DNA from: Diphasiastrum complanatum
Taxonomy: Eukaryota; Streptophyta; Lycopodiopsida; Lycopodiales; Lycopodiaceae
Reading direction: 5' to 3'
Assembly (NCBI GenBank): GCA_029204225.1
Contig: CM055098.1
Span: 8,044,246-8,108,245 of the forward strand
DNA: 64,000 nucleotides
In this document: positions 34,767-46,053 of the stretch, piece after piece
Layout: every line of letters starts with the position of its first letter
Numbering within the stretch: the first letter of the stretch is position 1
Program-made: the position numbers and the translations under genes
Notes under the pieces: model-generated
The model's database searches: none
Seen by the model: the letters and a program-made list of their open reading frames with translations, nothing else
Told to the model about the DNA's origin: nothing

Positions 34767-35595
34767 TTGGAGAATCGAGATCGACCCATGAGAGTCGATC
34801 CAAATACCTGGACCACTAAGCATGCGAACCCGTTAGAAGAAACGACTTCGTCCACTACCGATCACACGATCGATCGAAATCTAAAGAAGCGCTACAAGCC
34901 ATTGGGAATCCATCAAGATTCTGATATTGATATCATCAATTGGATTGATGCTCTAGCTATAGTCGATTGTATGAGCTCCATAAAAGGATCCATCTCCCTA
35001 CTCCGAGAAGCCAATCAAGAGTCAAAACCTGCAAACCAAAAGCCTGTCACCCTTGATGATGAGATCGAAATCAGGGTGAACATGATTGAACTATTATGGC
35101 TTCCATTAGAACCACCCCCAGAACCCTGTGAAGAAGGACTTCTTCCTTGGTGCTCAATAATCACCTTGGAAGATGATGTGGGATATTATGACAAACAAGC
35201 GTTATCTTACTTCGATCCCCAACGTTATGGAGAAAGACGACTACTAGAAGACGTCCCTAAAATATCATCCCTAGCTAAGGTCTCTAAAGAGCCTCGCCTC
35301 CAAGATAAGCCCATGGGACAATCCAGTAGATGAAGCCATAACTAGTGTGGACACCATGTTGTGGGACCCCCTTGAGAAGATAGTTTCTCCTTCAAACCCT
35401 CCTAGCTGCTCGTGCTCTGTCAATACGGTGGCAGTGAAGAAACCAACTTCCAAAATACCTGCTAATTTAAAGGGAAAAGCTACGATGGGTTGTGATAGTC
35501 CACAACTCATGAATACCAAAATTCAACCGATAGACGCTGCATCTAAGGTCTCAAAAAGAGTCTCGACAACATCCACTTCTCCATCCCAAAATTAA
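34767..35595 (+). pseudogene. Ty3/gypsy linker between protease and RT
   Basis: Two frames (34767-35333 and 35347-35595) separated by one stop and a frame change. The first has an acidic/proline segment (LPLEPPPEPCEEGLLPW) of the kind seen in long linkers of Tat-like gypsy Pol. No enzyme motif is visible. I assign it by position only. Confidence 0.5.
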
Positions 35596-35602
35596 GACAT
35601 GA

Positions 35603-36925
35603 TTCAGAATCGACGGCTGAGCCTTTGCACGATGATGTAACTGAAGAGCTATCCGATCTAAGAGACCTCCTACGAGAATACCGTGATTGTTTTGCATGGT
35701 CCTACAAGGATCTGAAGGGAATACCACCTGAAGTAGTGCAGCACACCATTCCGTTAGTCGATGGTGCCGAACCAAAAGTGAGTCGACCTTATCGATGCAA
35801 CCCCCATTACTCCGAACTGATTCAATCAACAAGAGTTGGAAAAGTTACTAGAAGCTGGATTCATATATGAGATTGCGCATACCGACTGGGTATCCCCAGT
35901 TGAGATTGTGCCTAAAAAGAACGGGAAACTACGCATTTGTGTAGACCTCAAGAAACTTAACGCAGTCACAAGAAGGACCACTTTCCCTCGCCCTTTACCG
36001 AAGGAGTGCTCGAACGAATAGCAGGAGGAGAGGCCTACAGTTTCCTCGATGGATTCAGTGGGTATAACCAAGTGCAAATAGCACCTGAAGACTAGCATAA
36101 AACTGCCTTTGCAACCACATGGGAGACTTATGCTTTTCGCATAATGCCATTTGGGTTGTGTAATGCACCAAGCACCTTCCAGAGGGTTATGCAACATGCC
36201 TTGAAGGAGTTTCTTCAGAAATTTTTAGAAGTATTCCTTGATGATTTGCGTGTACATTCAGCCCGTAGGTATCACTTAAATCGCCTGGAACGAGTTTTGC
36301 AACAATGTCGAAGATATGGCATTTCCCTTAACCCAGCCAAATGCCAAATATGGGTGACTCATGGCATCGTGCTAGGACATATCATATTGCAATACGGAAT
36401 TGCTACTGATCCAGATAAGATCAAAGTAATAATTGAGATGACCCTGTCCAAAACAGTGCGTGATGTCTATACCTTTATGGGCCATGCCAATTACTATAGA
36501 TGTTTTATATTACTATTGCATTATTGGCCTTGCCACTCTACTGCCTCACTGTTGAACCTAAGTGGACACAGGAAGCCCTAGACGCCTTCGAAAAGATTAA
36601 GCAAGCCTTGGTCACCGCCCCAATCCTACGATCTCCAAATTGGAGCATCGAATTTCACGTGCACACATATGCATCTAAGTATGCAATAGGGATCGTGTTG
36701 ACCCAACCAGGTGAGAAAAAAAAAGATTTCTCCATCCGCTTCACGAGCCGTAAGCTCATGAAAGCCGAAGTTAACTACATACCAAAACGGGAGGACCTTG
36801 CCATGATTTTTAGCATTAAAAAATTTAGACATTACCTTTTGGCAACACTTTCCCCTTTTAGTTATCAAAGAAAAAGTTGGAGAGGCGTGATAGCTAGTAG
36901 TTGGAAGAGTATAATGATCCAATGA
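35603..36925 (+). pseudogene. Ty3/gypsy reverse transcriptase and RNase H (decayed)
   Basis: In order: LRDLLREYRDCFAWSYKDLKG, WVSPVEIVPKKNGKLRICVD (RT motif with the first catalytic Asp), YSFLDGFSGYNQVQI, FRIMPFGLCNAPSTFQR, EVFLDDLRVHS (the catalytic F-x-D-D box), GISLNPAKCQIW, GHANYYRCF. RNase H follows: ALDAFEKIKQALVTAPILR, then HTYASKYAIGIVLTQ. Frameshifts lie near 35830, 36000 and 36540, and a TAG at 36093-36095. The F-x-D-D box and the LNPxKC block point to a Tat-like gypsy lineage. Integrase and 3' LTR are missing: the element is cut at about 36925. Confidence 0.92.
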
Positions 36926-36929
36926 TGCC

Positions 36930-38215
36930 TCTGTATTTCTTTCTATTACAATGATGCGAAGATGCAGATCGTTCTATAGATTGAGCGCCCGCCGGACTGA
37001 GACCTGCATGATTTGCAGAAAAACATGAATAAGAGAGATAATAATTCCTCCGGATTCGTTGTCCCCTTCCCAGAGTGTTGAATTGACGCCAACAGAAATG
37101 AACAGCTGGGTAATCTCATTATTCCAATTAATTCAATTAAGCAAGTTGTTCCTTCAACAAAAGGAGAAGCATCTTGGGAACCCATATAATGCCATTGATT
37201 GCTGCTGGATCAATGTAATCCAGAATAATTCTGAGTAGTACATATTCTGGATCCAGTGACAGTTTTGTAAGACAAGCAGGATGTTTCAGGAAATGGTAAA
37301 TTTAAGACGGAGAGATCCTTAGGAGATACCAGAACGGATGTAAGTCAATTCAGCAATCTTAGTGTTGTGGGCTGTGCCCTAGCCTTTTTGATGACATTAC
37401 AAATGTCAACAGTCATTATCTGTCTGCTTGTTAGAGTCTAATGCATGGGGGATGGTAATCAGTGAGGCAATTCTGATTGATCAGATCAGATCCCCTGGGA
37501 GGATCTACCGCATCACCATTCCCCATGTGTGGTTTGTCTTGGCAGAGGAGACAAGCTGGGTCAGGTTATATCCAAATTTCCACTCCAAATTCCGCATGGG
37601 TCCAATCCAAGAGCAACAGCAACAAAGCTCCAAATGAAAGAAAAGGCAAAATAAATCAGGTGGTGGTGGCCCCCACTGTCCATGCAATACAATATGACAG
37701 TACCAAATCTTTCCACATGGAGGCTACAGGCACCAAGAACACCTCAAAGTTGATACCGCCTTGCAGTTTGACAGCCGTATTGACCGTCGAAAGCCATTTT
37801 GGCCATAAAATACAGGATTTCCAAAAATTTGGACGTCATACATTATGGGCACATACAATTCAAAAATGTCATTTTGACATGTGCCTTTGTTTTTTTTCAC
37901 TTGTATGAATTCACAATAAAAATAATATACACATCACATGAAACTTTAGAAAAATTTCAACACAAACTTTCACATTCATGATTCAACTTTTAGCCCTTCC
38001 AACTTGGTGGCTCATCTTTCAAATTAGTACCCATCTCTAAACTATCAAACATCATTTTAGATTTGAAAGGCAAATGATTTATCAAACCGTCATTGTAAAA
38101 AAGCGTGATAGGCAACCTCGACAGTCAAACTACAAGGCTGTTCATACCCATGGGCCATGGCCAACCCAATACAAGCTTATATCTATCACCAGGTTGCATG
38201 TGCTCTTGCCACCAT
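36930..38215. other. Intergenic DNA, nothing recognised
   Basis: Composition is less AT-rich at 37420-37790 than around it, and overlapping open frames occur there, but no protein family is recognisable. Confidence 0.4.
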
Positions 38216-38218
38216 CAC

Positions 38219-38280
<62 letters not shown>
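38219..38280. repeat. (CT)n(CA)n compound microsatellite
   Basis: About seven CT units then 24 CA units; it produces the His-Thr frames here. Confidence 0.98.
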
Positions 38281-38281
<1 letters not shown>

Positions 38282-38520
38282 CCAAGGGTGGGGAGTTTAT
38301 CAAAAGAAATGGGCAGCCATGTGAATATCCATCATATGGCCAATGTTGACATGGCAAATAGTGTGATGTATAGATGACAAGGCGCTTCTTGGATGGGTGG
38401 CATATTGGATCTAAGCACTTGTGTTATGCTATTTCCAAACAAGCCAAATTGTGATTTTGTTTCTTCATTTATTTCTCACAATGGTGATGATGTGTGCAAG
38501 GCCCCATAGGCTCATCTTAT

Positions 38521-38662
38521 CCAATAGTGCAGTAGTATAAAAAATGGCATGATTATCTTCTCACTTTCATGATGTCTTGTACACCGCTCATCTCATCCAC
38601 CAATGGTGCAGTAATATAAAAAATGACATGATTATCTTCTTACTTTCATGATGTCTTGTACA
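38521..38662. repeat. Tandem duplication, period 79 bp
   Basis: ccaat-gtgcagta-tataaaaaatg followed by gattatcttct-actttcatgatgtcttgtacac occurs at 38521 and again at 38600 with about five differences. Confidence 0.85.
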
Positions 38663-38669
38663 CTGGATG

Positions 38670-39840
38670 AAGGTTGTGCAATAACAGATAAGGTGGGGCC
38701 ATGCATGCATTTCATTGGTAGTGACGATTACATTAAACCCATTTTCTACGTAGTGATTGATGGCCATGAGGAAGACATGTTTTATGACCTTGGGTGCACA
38801 ATGAAGGCCTATTTCCCTTTTTTTTAAATAAATGAAAAAATTTAATAGAATATATTGAAAGGTCAACTTAAAAAAATTTACTCTATTTGAAAATTTGAAC
38901 AGTCAAATTTCATATAAGGTCCAAATTTAAGGTTTTTTTTTACAATACAACAATATCATGTCTAGAGATGTTCTTACATTTTTACGTTAAAAGTTAAAAT
39001 TCAAGCATTCATATCATATGAAAGTTAAAATTAAAAGAAAGCTTTCAATGTCAAAGGTGAATTTGTATGTAAAATTTGTCCTCAAATGAATATGTCAAGG
39101 TGGCAAGTAGCGAGAGTCACAGGCCATGGTTAACGTTGGGAGATTATTTTGAGACATGTCCACTAACCCCCAATCGATGGCCATTAGATCAACTATTTTT
39201 TTCTCAATTGTTTGTTCTCTCTCCACATTACATTATTGTGAGAATTGTTCAACCCATGACCATTACCTGACATATGGTATAATGCCAATTTTTAGCCTTT
39301 GATTTGTTTCTTCTTTCATTATCAAAAAGATCTTGTCATAATATCAATAGATTCTACGAGATGATATAAACCTTTAATCTGTAGTAAACTGTAGAGAAAG
39401 TTGACAACAACAAATCGATCGACACAATCGCCACAACACAACGTTAAGCCACTGTCCAAAAATAGGAGAGAGAAAGTAACCATCAAATATGGCAAGTAAC
39501 TGTGATATTCGTACAGCTTAAGTATTGCCCATTTTAACTCTCTCTCCCTCAATAATCAGCGTTAACAGAAACAAGAAGTAAATTGTTCTTGGAACATGCC
39601 TCCATGATATCATAGTTACTTGCAACTTAAAAGTAAAGTGTTCTTCATAACTATGTTATAAACAAGACGTAAAATGTGTCCCAACACTTGCACGATTTTC
39701 AAGATGCCAATTCAATGCCAAGCTTTAGCCTGCAATCTTCAAATTCAGTTACAAGGGCTAATAAAAAAAGTTGGGGTAAGACATAGTACAATGACCACAT
39801 CTGTGAATATATGTCGGGAGATGGTGAGAAATAATCTCCT
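38670..39840. other. AT-rich intergenic DNA
   Basis: No supported gene; several T and A runs at 38820-38940. The first bases of the downstream LTR are not sharply bounded. Confidence 0.4.
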
Positions 39841-39847
39841 CAGTGCG

Positions 39848-40293
39848 TGCATTGCATGGATCACAATGGATCATGTATGCAAACAAAATAGAATTTGTTT
39901 GTGCTGTGGAAGCGGAAGAGCATACTGTCAGACAAAGCAATAAGAAGGTAGACAGAAAACAGAATAGCAAAGCATACAATATTGACAAAGATCTGAACGC
40001 AACAACAAGACAATAGTCGATTCAAATTGATATGTATGAAAATACAAGTCAAACGGATGTGCACAAGACAATTGCGGGCGAAATCTCATGCTCAAAAAGC
40101 TGACTCTGCTCTGTAAAAGCTATGAGCTTATTATTGACATCATTATGAAAGGAAGAATCGATGCATGAAAGCGTTTACAATGTCTTGTCTCTAAGAATTC
40201 TGATATCTTGTTTTCTTGTGTTCTAGTATATTGATGTTCTAATGATCATCATGTATATACAATTTACAATTGTGCAGATGTATGTACAGGAGG
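39848..40293 (-). mobile_element. Copia-II LTR, 3' part (split by a later insertion)
   Basis: Read on the minus strand, this matches the copia LTR at about 57577-57968, for example ctcatagcttttacaga and ctttgtcaatattg-atgcttt. It continues the LTR that starts at 45176 on the minus strand and is broken at 44867 by a complete copia element. The outer end is approximate, placed by where similarity to 57.97 kb ends. Confidence 0.75.
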
Positions 40294-40994
40294 TGTGAAA
40301 GTACTGTACTTTAGGACCATAAATGGATCTACAAAAGATCCACAAGAGTGATTGGATGCTTGCTTAACAATCTATCAAAAAACTAGACACAAAAAAGTTG
40401 ATCTAGATTGGCAATTTGACAAACAACAAGCATTAACTATCAAAAGCATTGATAAACATTGAAATCCAAGCCCACACGTGTGTACTACAAGCTGTAGTAT
40501 GGCCTTCAACCTGAGAAACAAGTAGAAATTGATTTGGTTTCATCTGGATCACAAAAACTCAATGTACATAGTGAACTAGCTTGAGATTGCCAATGAGCTC
40601 CAAAAATTTTCTTTCTTCTCACTATGGAGAGAGAGAATACATAGCAAATTCGACTTCTTTCTTGAAGTTAGGTGGATTTCCAGCATGTAATAAGGAAGTT
40701 AACTCACTCTCCTTGACCTAAAATGAAACCCTAGTCTATTTCCTAGAATTATGCTTGGTAGGTAGTTAGTTGGTCAAATTTTCACCTTAAACTTAGGTGT
40801 AGGTCCTATAAAGTAGGGATGACCACCAAATAGACATGACCAACTCTCTTGACTTGACCTAACCTACATTAGGATGGGTTTCCTATGTGGCATCATGTCC
40901 TCACATGTGTGGGACCCACTTGTGTACACAATTTACACTATTCTACATGGTTTTTGATCAAGCTAGATTTGCCAATTTTTGGCAATTCTTCACA
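40294..40994 (-). repeat. 3' LTR of Copia-I
   Basis: 701 bp, the downstream LTR in element orientation. The purine tract gaggaggag on the minus strand (about 40995-41003) abuts its start. Related, at lower identity, to the LTR family at 18175, 45380 and 48513. Confidence 0.95.
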
Positions 40995-41205
40995 CTCCTC
41001 CTCAAATTTAGCTTGATCTATTTACAACTCTCTTGATAGATCAATGAAAGCTTTTAGAAGTGTCTAAAAAATCCAGCTACAAAGAAGGAACTTTTGAGAC
41101 TCCAATAGAGAATGATGTCCATGAAGGACTTTCACCACCTCTTAGAGGATCCCTTACAAGATGTTCCATAAATGTGTCTCTATATACATGTAGCACACTT
41201 CAAAA

Positions 41206-41724
41206 CTAAACATCATGCCAAGCCATGGATGCCATGGCATTTTGTGCACTTGAAGATATATCAATTAAAATATTAAGTGCATAAATCATGTTGCCAAAGA
41301 CAACTTGTCTTGCTTGATCCATATGATTGAGCCTAGATGGCTCCATCTTGATACTCAAGGTTCTTCTTGGAGTCCTCGGGTCTTGAGCTTGCTCCTCCAC
41401 TTGACTTGACTCCAAAACATCAATGAATTGAATAATGTGTTGATCCAAAGGTGCTTCTTCAAGTTTACAAATCTTCCACTCTTGAAAGATCACATTTCCA
41501 CCATTGACAAATTCTTTGGTTGAAAACAAGTAGATTCTACAATCTCTACTTGAAGAGCAAAACACTACCATTATTCCTATCATTGAAATAGGATAATCTT
41601 TGGTCCTTACATTGGAGTGATCATGCTCAAAGCATGTGGACCCAAAGATTTCCAATACAAATGATGTTTCATCTTTTATGACACTATTCAAACTATTACA
41701 AAAATAGTTATCCAATGAAATTGC
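41206..41724 (-). pseudogene. Copia-I integrase tail
   Basis: This stretch continues in the same frame as the Gag frame after one TAA. It has LEIFGSTCFEHDHSNV, then SSSRDCRIYLFSTKEFVNGG and NVIFQEW. These match the copia integrase C-terminal region, usually VFGSTCFVHD.., CIFVGYS..KGYR.Y and DVxFxE. The catalytic D-D-E core before it is eroded beyond recognition in the last 100 codons upstream. The frame ends at 41206, about 210 bases before the 3' LTR, where RT and RNase H should be; these are deleted. Confidence 0.75.
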
Positions 41725-43359
41725 TTAATCAACAACAAATGTAGATTTCAAAGCATCCCATTTCATTGTCTTGTCATACAAAGTAATAAACACCATGAAT
41801 CTTAAAGGTAAGAAACAAGTCACCTCATGTCTATTAATACTTTCCAAAAAGTATTCAAAGATAGTAGACTCTCCAATGCTCACCACCCTTGCAAGATGCA
41901 CACTTGAATGGACAATTTGCATGCAATTTGATGACTCGAACATTGTCATTGAGGACTCCCTTGGAACTCTCATGCTTTGAGGCTGATCCTCAAGATCTTC
42001 CTCCTTTTGATGCTCCTCCTCAATGCAAGCAAGATCACACTTTGCCAAGATCTCCTCTTGAGTGATCTCCTCCTTTGCCAAGCTCATTCTTTCAAAAGCA
42101 ACACTAGCTTCCAACTTAAACAATCTTCCATTTTTAAATCCCTTTGCAATGCAAACATCATTCTTCAAGATGAAGCAAACACCATGCTTAAAGTGGACAT
42201 CCAAACCACTTTCTAAGAGTAGACCAACACTAAGCATATTCTTGGTGATTGATGGTACATAAAGGACATTTTCTAGATCCATGCATTTTGAGGATTCTAG
42301 ATACAAAGAGATGGTGCCAACACCATCTATCCTACACTCTTCATCATTTGCAGTAAAGACAAACTTTTTAGCATCATTGAAAGAGTGTAAGGTTGAGAAA
42401 AAGTCCTTTTCACAAGACATGTGGGAGCTAGCCCCACTGTCGATCCACCAATTGTCTCTTGAATTGCTATTGCTTGTTGGTGAGGATGTAGATGCAATCA
42501 AGAATACATCTACTTCATCCTCCTCCTCCTTTGCAAGGTTTCCTTGTTTGTCCTCCTCCACTTGTGCTCTTAGCCTCTTGTAGCATTCAGATGCATAATG
42601 CCCCTTCCTTCCACAAAAGAAGCATTTCTGCTTTGACTTGTCCTTTGAGCTTGATGCATCATCCTCTTCTTTGGCCTCCTTTGGATGCTTCTTCTTTCCA
42701 TTGGTCTTCTTTTTGCCCTTGAATGAGAAATTGGCTTTCTCATCACCATCCTGCAACGACAAGGAACTCATCCTAGATTTTGCATGGAGCATCCTACACT
42801 CTTCAGCCACTAAAACACTATGAAGTTTTTCTATAGTTGGCAAAGTGTCTTGGATGGCAAAACTTTGGACCAAATTTGCAAAGTCATCTCCTAGACCATT
42901 AAGGACAATTTGTACAAGCTCTTCATCATGAATCTTCTCTCCAATGGAAGCCAACTCCCTATTTAGAGACTTGATTCTGAGTACATAATCCTGTGCACTC
43001 TCCTCACTTCTCCTCATGCTTTGCGAAATTTGATTTCTAAGCATAAGAACTCTAGAAGTGTTGCTAGACTCATAGATTGATTTTAAAGACTCCCAAGACT
43101 CTTTAGCATTAGTACAAACTGATACTTCTCTCAACAAATCATTGCTCACATTCATCTTCACACAATGAAGTGCAAGCCTAGATCTCTTCTTGTATCTAGC
43201 TAACTCCTGTGCACCTAGAGGTTCATCTTCGTCTTCAATCAAGAACTCATAAAGGTCTTGGAGCACCAAGAGTGACTCCATTATAACCTTCCAAATAGCA
43301 TAATTTGTAGAATTCAACCTCTCACTAGCTTCTAGAAGGTATGCTCAAGTAGATCCCAT
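41725..43359 (-). pseudogene. Copia-I Gag-protease polyprotein, near intact frame
   Basis: The natural ATG is at 43359, but codon 5 is TGA (43347-43345). From there the frame is open for over 530 codons. It contains the UBN2-type Gag (ALHCVKMNVSNDLL, WESLKSIYE, LASIGEKIHDEELVQ), a zinc knuckle CFFCGRKGHYASEC (about residues 232-245 counting from 43317), the protease active site WWIDSGASSHMS (about 290-301) and the gag-pre-integrase block LENVLYVPSITKNMLSVGLL. A TAA at 41727-41725 separates it from an integrase tail in the same frame. Gag-PR makes the capsid and cuts it. The early TGA blocks normal translation unless a later start or readthrough is used. Confidence 0.9.
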
Positions 43360-43391
43360 CTTACTAGTGACTTCTACAAACAAGAAATAGA

Positions 43392-43740
43392 TTTGATTGA
43401 CTTGAAACTCACAAAGGTCTCACACTTGCAGTTTTTCACTCAAATTTGATTTCTAATCCAACAAATGGACTTATAATCATAGTTCTATCACTCCCTCACA
43501 AAGCTGGAATGAAGATAAGATGAAGTGAAAACTACTTTCAAACAAATCTTGCCAAGAAATGGATTTGATTGTCTCTAGAAACTCACTAAGGTCTCTCTCT
43601 TGTAGTTTTTCACTCAAATTAGATTTCTAATCCAACAAATGGACTTATAATCTCAGTTCTAGCACTCCCTCACAAAGTTGGAATGAAGATAAGATGATGT
43701 GAAATCTACTTACAATCAAATCTTGCCAATTTTGGCTATT
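43392..43740. repeat. Tandem duplication in the Copia-I leader, period 174 bp
   Basis: gtttttcactcaaatt through gaatgaagataagatga occurs twice (anchors 43431 and 43605). The truncated relative at 49.2-50.1 kb has a single related copy at about 50030-50130, so the doubling is particular to this element. Confidence 0.85.
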
Positions 43741-44152
43741 TTTGGACCAAAAAAATGGCTTAATCTCTTCCTTCCTTCTTGGTGTACTTTCAAGACCTGT
43801 TTTTAACCTTAATAGGACTTGAACTCAGCCTAGATTAATTAGATTCCATGAAACAAATTCAAATCTAATCAATGGCAAATGATCTTGGTAGATTATCCTA
43901 GGATCTCCACCAAAAATTACACCAACAGCTCACAAATTGAATTTTTTTGGATCAAATGAATACCATGCATTAAATGCAGGTTCAGAGGTGCCCACACATG
44001 TGGAAAGTATGGATTTGGACCCCTACCAAGTTTGGGATCAAATCTCCTCACCAAAATCAAGATTCTAGCTTGCCCTCTCAATACTAGTTTTTAGCACCAA
44101 AACTTGCTAAAAATGGATTTGCATTAGATCAATGGCTTATGCTCTTGTACTT

Positions 44153-44165
44153 GGCTCTGATACCA
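44153..44165 (-). other. Copia-I primer-binding site (tRNA-Met)
   Basis: On the minus strand tggtatcagagcc follows the LTR end directly, the usual initiator-Met tRNA primer site of plant copia elements. Confidence 0.93.
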
Positions 44166-44866
44166 TGTGAAAGTACTGTACTTTAGGACCATAAATGGAT
44201 CTACAAAAGATCCACAAGAGTGATTGGATGCTTGCTTAACAATCTATCAAAAAACTAGACACAAAAAAGTTGATCTAGATTGGCAATTTGACAAACAACA
44301 AGCATTAACAATCAAAAGCATTGATAAACATTGAAATCCGAGACCACACGTGTGTACTACAGGCTTTAGTACGGCCTTCAACCTGAGAAACAAGTAGAAA
44401 TTGATTTGGTTTCATTTGGATCACAAAAACTCAATGTACATAGTGAACTAGCTTGAGATTGCCAATGAGCTCCAAAAATTTTCTTTCTTCTCACTATGGA
44501 GAGAGGGAATACATAGCAAATTCGACTTCCTTCTTGAAGTTAGGTGGATTTCCAGCATGTAATAAGGAAGTTAACTCACTCTCCTTGACCTAAAATGAAA
44601 CCCTAGTCTATTTCCTAGAATTATGCTTGGTAGGTAGTTAGTTGGTCAAATTTTCACCTTAAACTTAGGTGTAGGTCCTATAAAGTAGGGATGACCACCA
44701 AATAGACATGACCAACTCTCTTGACTTGACCTAACCTACATTAGGATGGGTTTCCCATGTGGCATCATGGCCTCACATGTGTGGGACCCACTTGTGTACA
44801 CAATTTACACTATTCTACATGGTTTTTGATCAAGCTAGATTTGCCAATTTTTGGCAATTCTTCACA
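44166..44866 (-). repeat. 5' LTR of Copia-I
   Basis: 701 bp, the upstream LTR in element orientation, near-identical to 40294-40994. It should hold promoter signals, but I do not mark a TATA box with confidence. Confidence 0.95.
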
Positions 44867-45176
44867 GGAGGTAGTGTGGAGCCGTTGCGCCGTCTGAGTA
44901 GATCGTGGCGGCTACTATAATTGTCCAAGTGGTTGCACAATACATGAAGTGGGCATGAGGAGCCTTCGACTATTTGGAGTCGAGCGGGTTGCTACCGATA
45001 GTCGATCAAGTCGAAAAAGTCGGACTCCCTCGACAAGTTGGACAAGTCGATTGTCATTCTGATGCATGACTTCGATAATAGAGCACAGATTGTGCACAAT
45101 ACGAGTAAAATCTACAACAATATGAATGGAATTAGATTAACATGAGATTTAGGAGAGTAGAGAAATAAATCCAACA
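44867..45176 (-). mobile_element. Copia-II LTR, 5' part (split)
   Basis: On the minus strand a purine tract (aagggggg) is followed by TGTTGGATTTAT at 45176. This matches the LTR start at 57008. The LTR runs to 44867, where Copia-I interrupts it with a GGAGG duplication, and resumes at 40293. The part after 45050 is rich in tcgac-type short repeats, as in the 57-kb copy. Confidence 0.85.
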
Positions 45177-45379
45177 CCCCCCTTAATCTGGATCCATGAA
45201 TGCCTTGATCTTTAGACTAAGCGATGCACAAAATTTGTTATGTGCATCAATGCTCAATGTCTTGGTAAACACATGTGCAATCATGTCCTACGTCCGACAA
45301 TACGTTAGGCTTATCTCTCTGTCGAGAATCTTACTCCTAACATAGTGATATCGAATCTCAATGTACTTACTCCTAGAGT
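45177..45379 (-). pseudogene. Copia-II RNase H, C-terminal end (half B)
   Basis: On the minus strand it reads SRSKYIEIRYHYVRSKILDR, then VFTKTLSIDAHNKFC and a stop just before the purine tract. It is the end of copia RNase H, matching 56800-56996. A TAG lies in it (TYCRT-stop-DM). It begins exactly at the border of the LTR at 45380 with actct. The preceding part of the same gene is found not here but at 48368-48512 on the other strand, ending in the same actct. Confidence 0.9.
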
Positions 45380-46053
45380 TGTGAAAAGTACAGTACTAAG
45401 GACCATAAATGGATCTTTGAATGATCCACAAGGTTGATTGTGTGCTTGTTAAACAATCTATTAGAAACTAGTGATCAGAAAACAAGATCTAGTTTAGCAG
45501 CTTGATAGAAAACAAGTAGAGATAATCAGAGCATTGATCAAAAACTATAATCCAACTCCACACATGTGGAAATGAGATTGTAGTATGGCCTTTAGACAAT
45601 GTTTAAAATGTGCCAAAGCTAGGTTTCATTGGAATCAAAAGTAATCACTATACAATGAGAGGAAACTCGAGTTTCTCCTTGAGGCTCCAAAAAGTTTCTA
45701 TCTTCTCACTATGGAGAATGAGAATAGATAGTAAAACACACTTCCTTTGCTAAGTTAGATGAAAATCCAGCATGTAATAAGGAAGTAGACTCCACTTTAT
45801 TGCCCTAATGTGAAAATCCTAGCCTAGATCCAAGAGTCATGTTGTACAAATCTCATCATAAATCATGGTCTAGTTCCTACAAAGTAGGAATCACTACCAA
45901 ATGGACACAACCACTCCTCTTGACTCGTGGTAACCTACTTTAGGTGTGAATGTACAAGTGGCACTTTGGCCATTCAAGTAACCAACAAATAATATTGACA
46001 AAATGTACAATATTCTACATGGCTAGATTTGCCAATGTAGGCAATTTTTCACA
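45380..46053 (-). mobile_element. Copia LTR, family L (copy L')
   Basis: 674 bp, begins tgtgaaaagtacagtact and ends gcaatttttcaca. It is very similar to 18175-18866 and, inverted, to 48513-49202, apart from a deletion of about 17-20 bases. Outside its 46053 end, on the minus strand, is ggaggacgag, a purine tract as expected upstream of a 3' LTR. Confidence 0.92.

Larger units (their letters stand above)
40289..44871 (-). mobile_element. Complete non-autonomous copia element (Copia-I), TSD GGAGG
   Basis: The element is 40294-44866 (4,573 bp), flanked by GGAGG at 40289-40293 and 44867-44871. Both LTRs are exactly 701 bp, begin tgtgaaag and end ttcttcaca. By eye they differ at about 11 positions, about 98.4% identity. 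Next to the 5' LTR (44166-44866) is a primer site complementary to tRNA-Met (44153-44165); next to the 3' LTR is the purine tract gaggaggag. The 3.2-kb interior encodes Gag, protease and pieces of integrase only, with no reverse transcriptase or RNase H, so it must have moved with enzymes supplied by a relative. It is inserted in an older copia LTR. Confidence 0.96.

Noticed and set aside
35271-36197. Minus-strand frames opposite gypsy Pol
   Set aside because: Shadows of the plus-strand RT, which has the conserved motifs.
32351-36925. Endogenous plant pararetrovirus as source of the RT
   Set aside because: Gag with two zinc knuckles, a gypsy-type RT block order and no movement protein fit a Ty3/gypsy retrotransposon better.
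37428-37908. Possible gene in the less AT-rich stretch
   Set aside because: Overlapping frames on both strands with no domain, start context or splice pattern.
42281-42823. Plus-strand frames opposite the Copia-I gag
   Set aside because: Shadows of the minus-strand Gag-protease frame.
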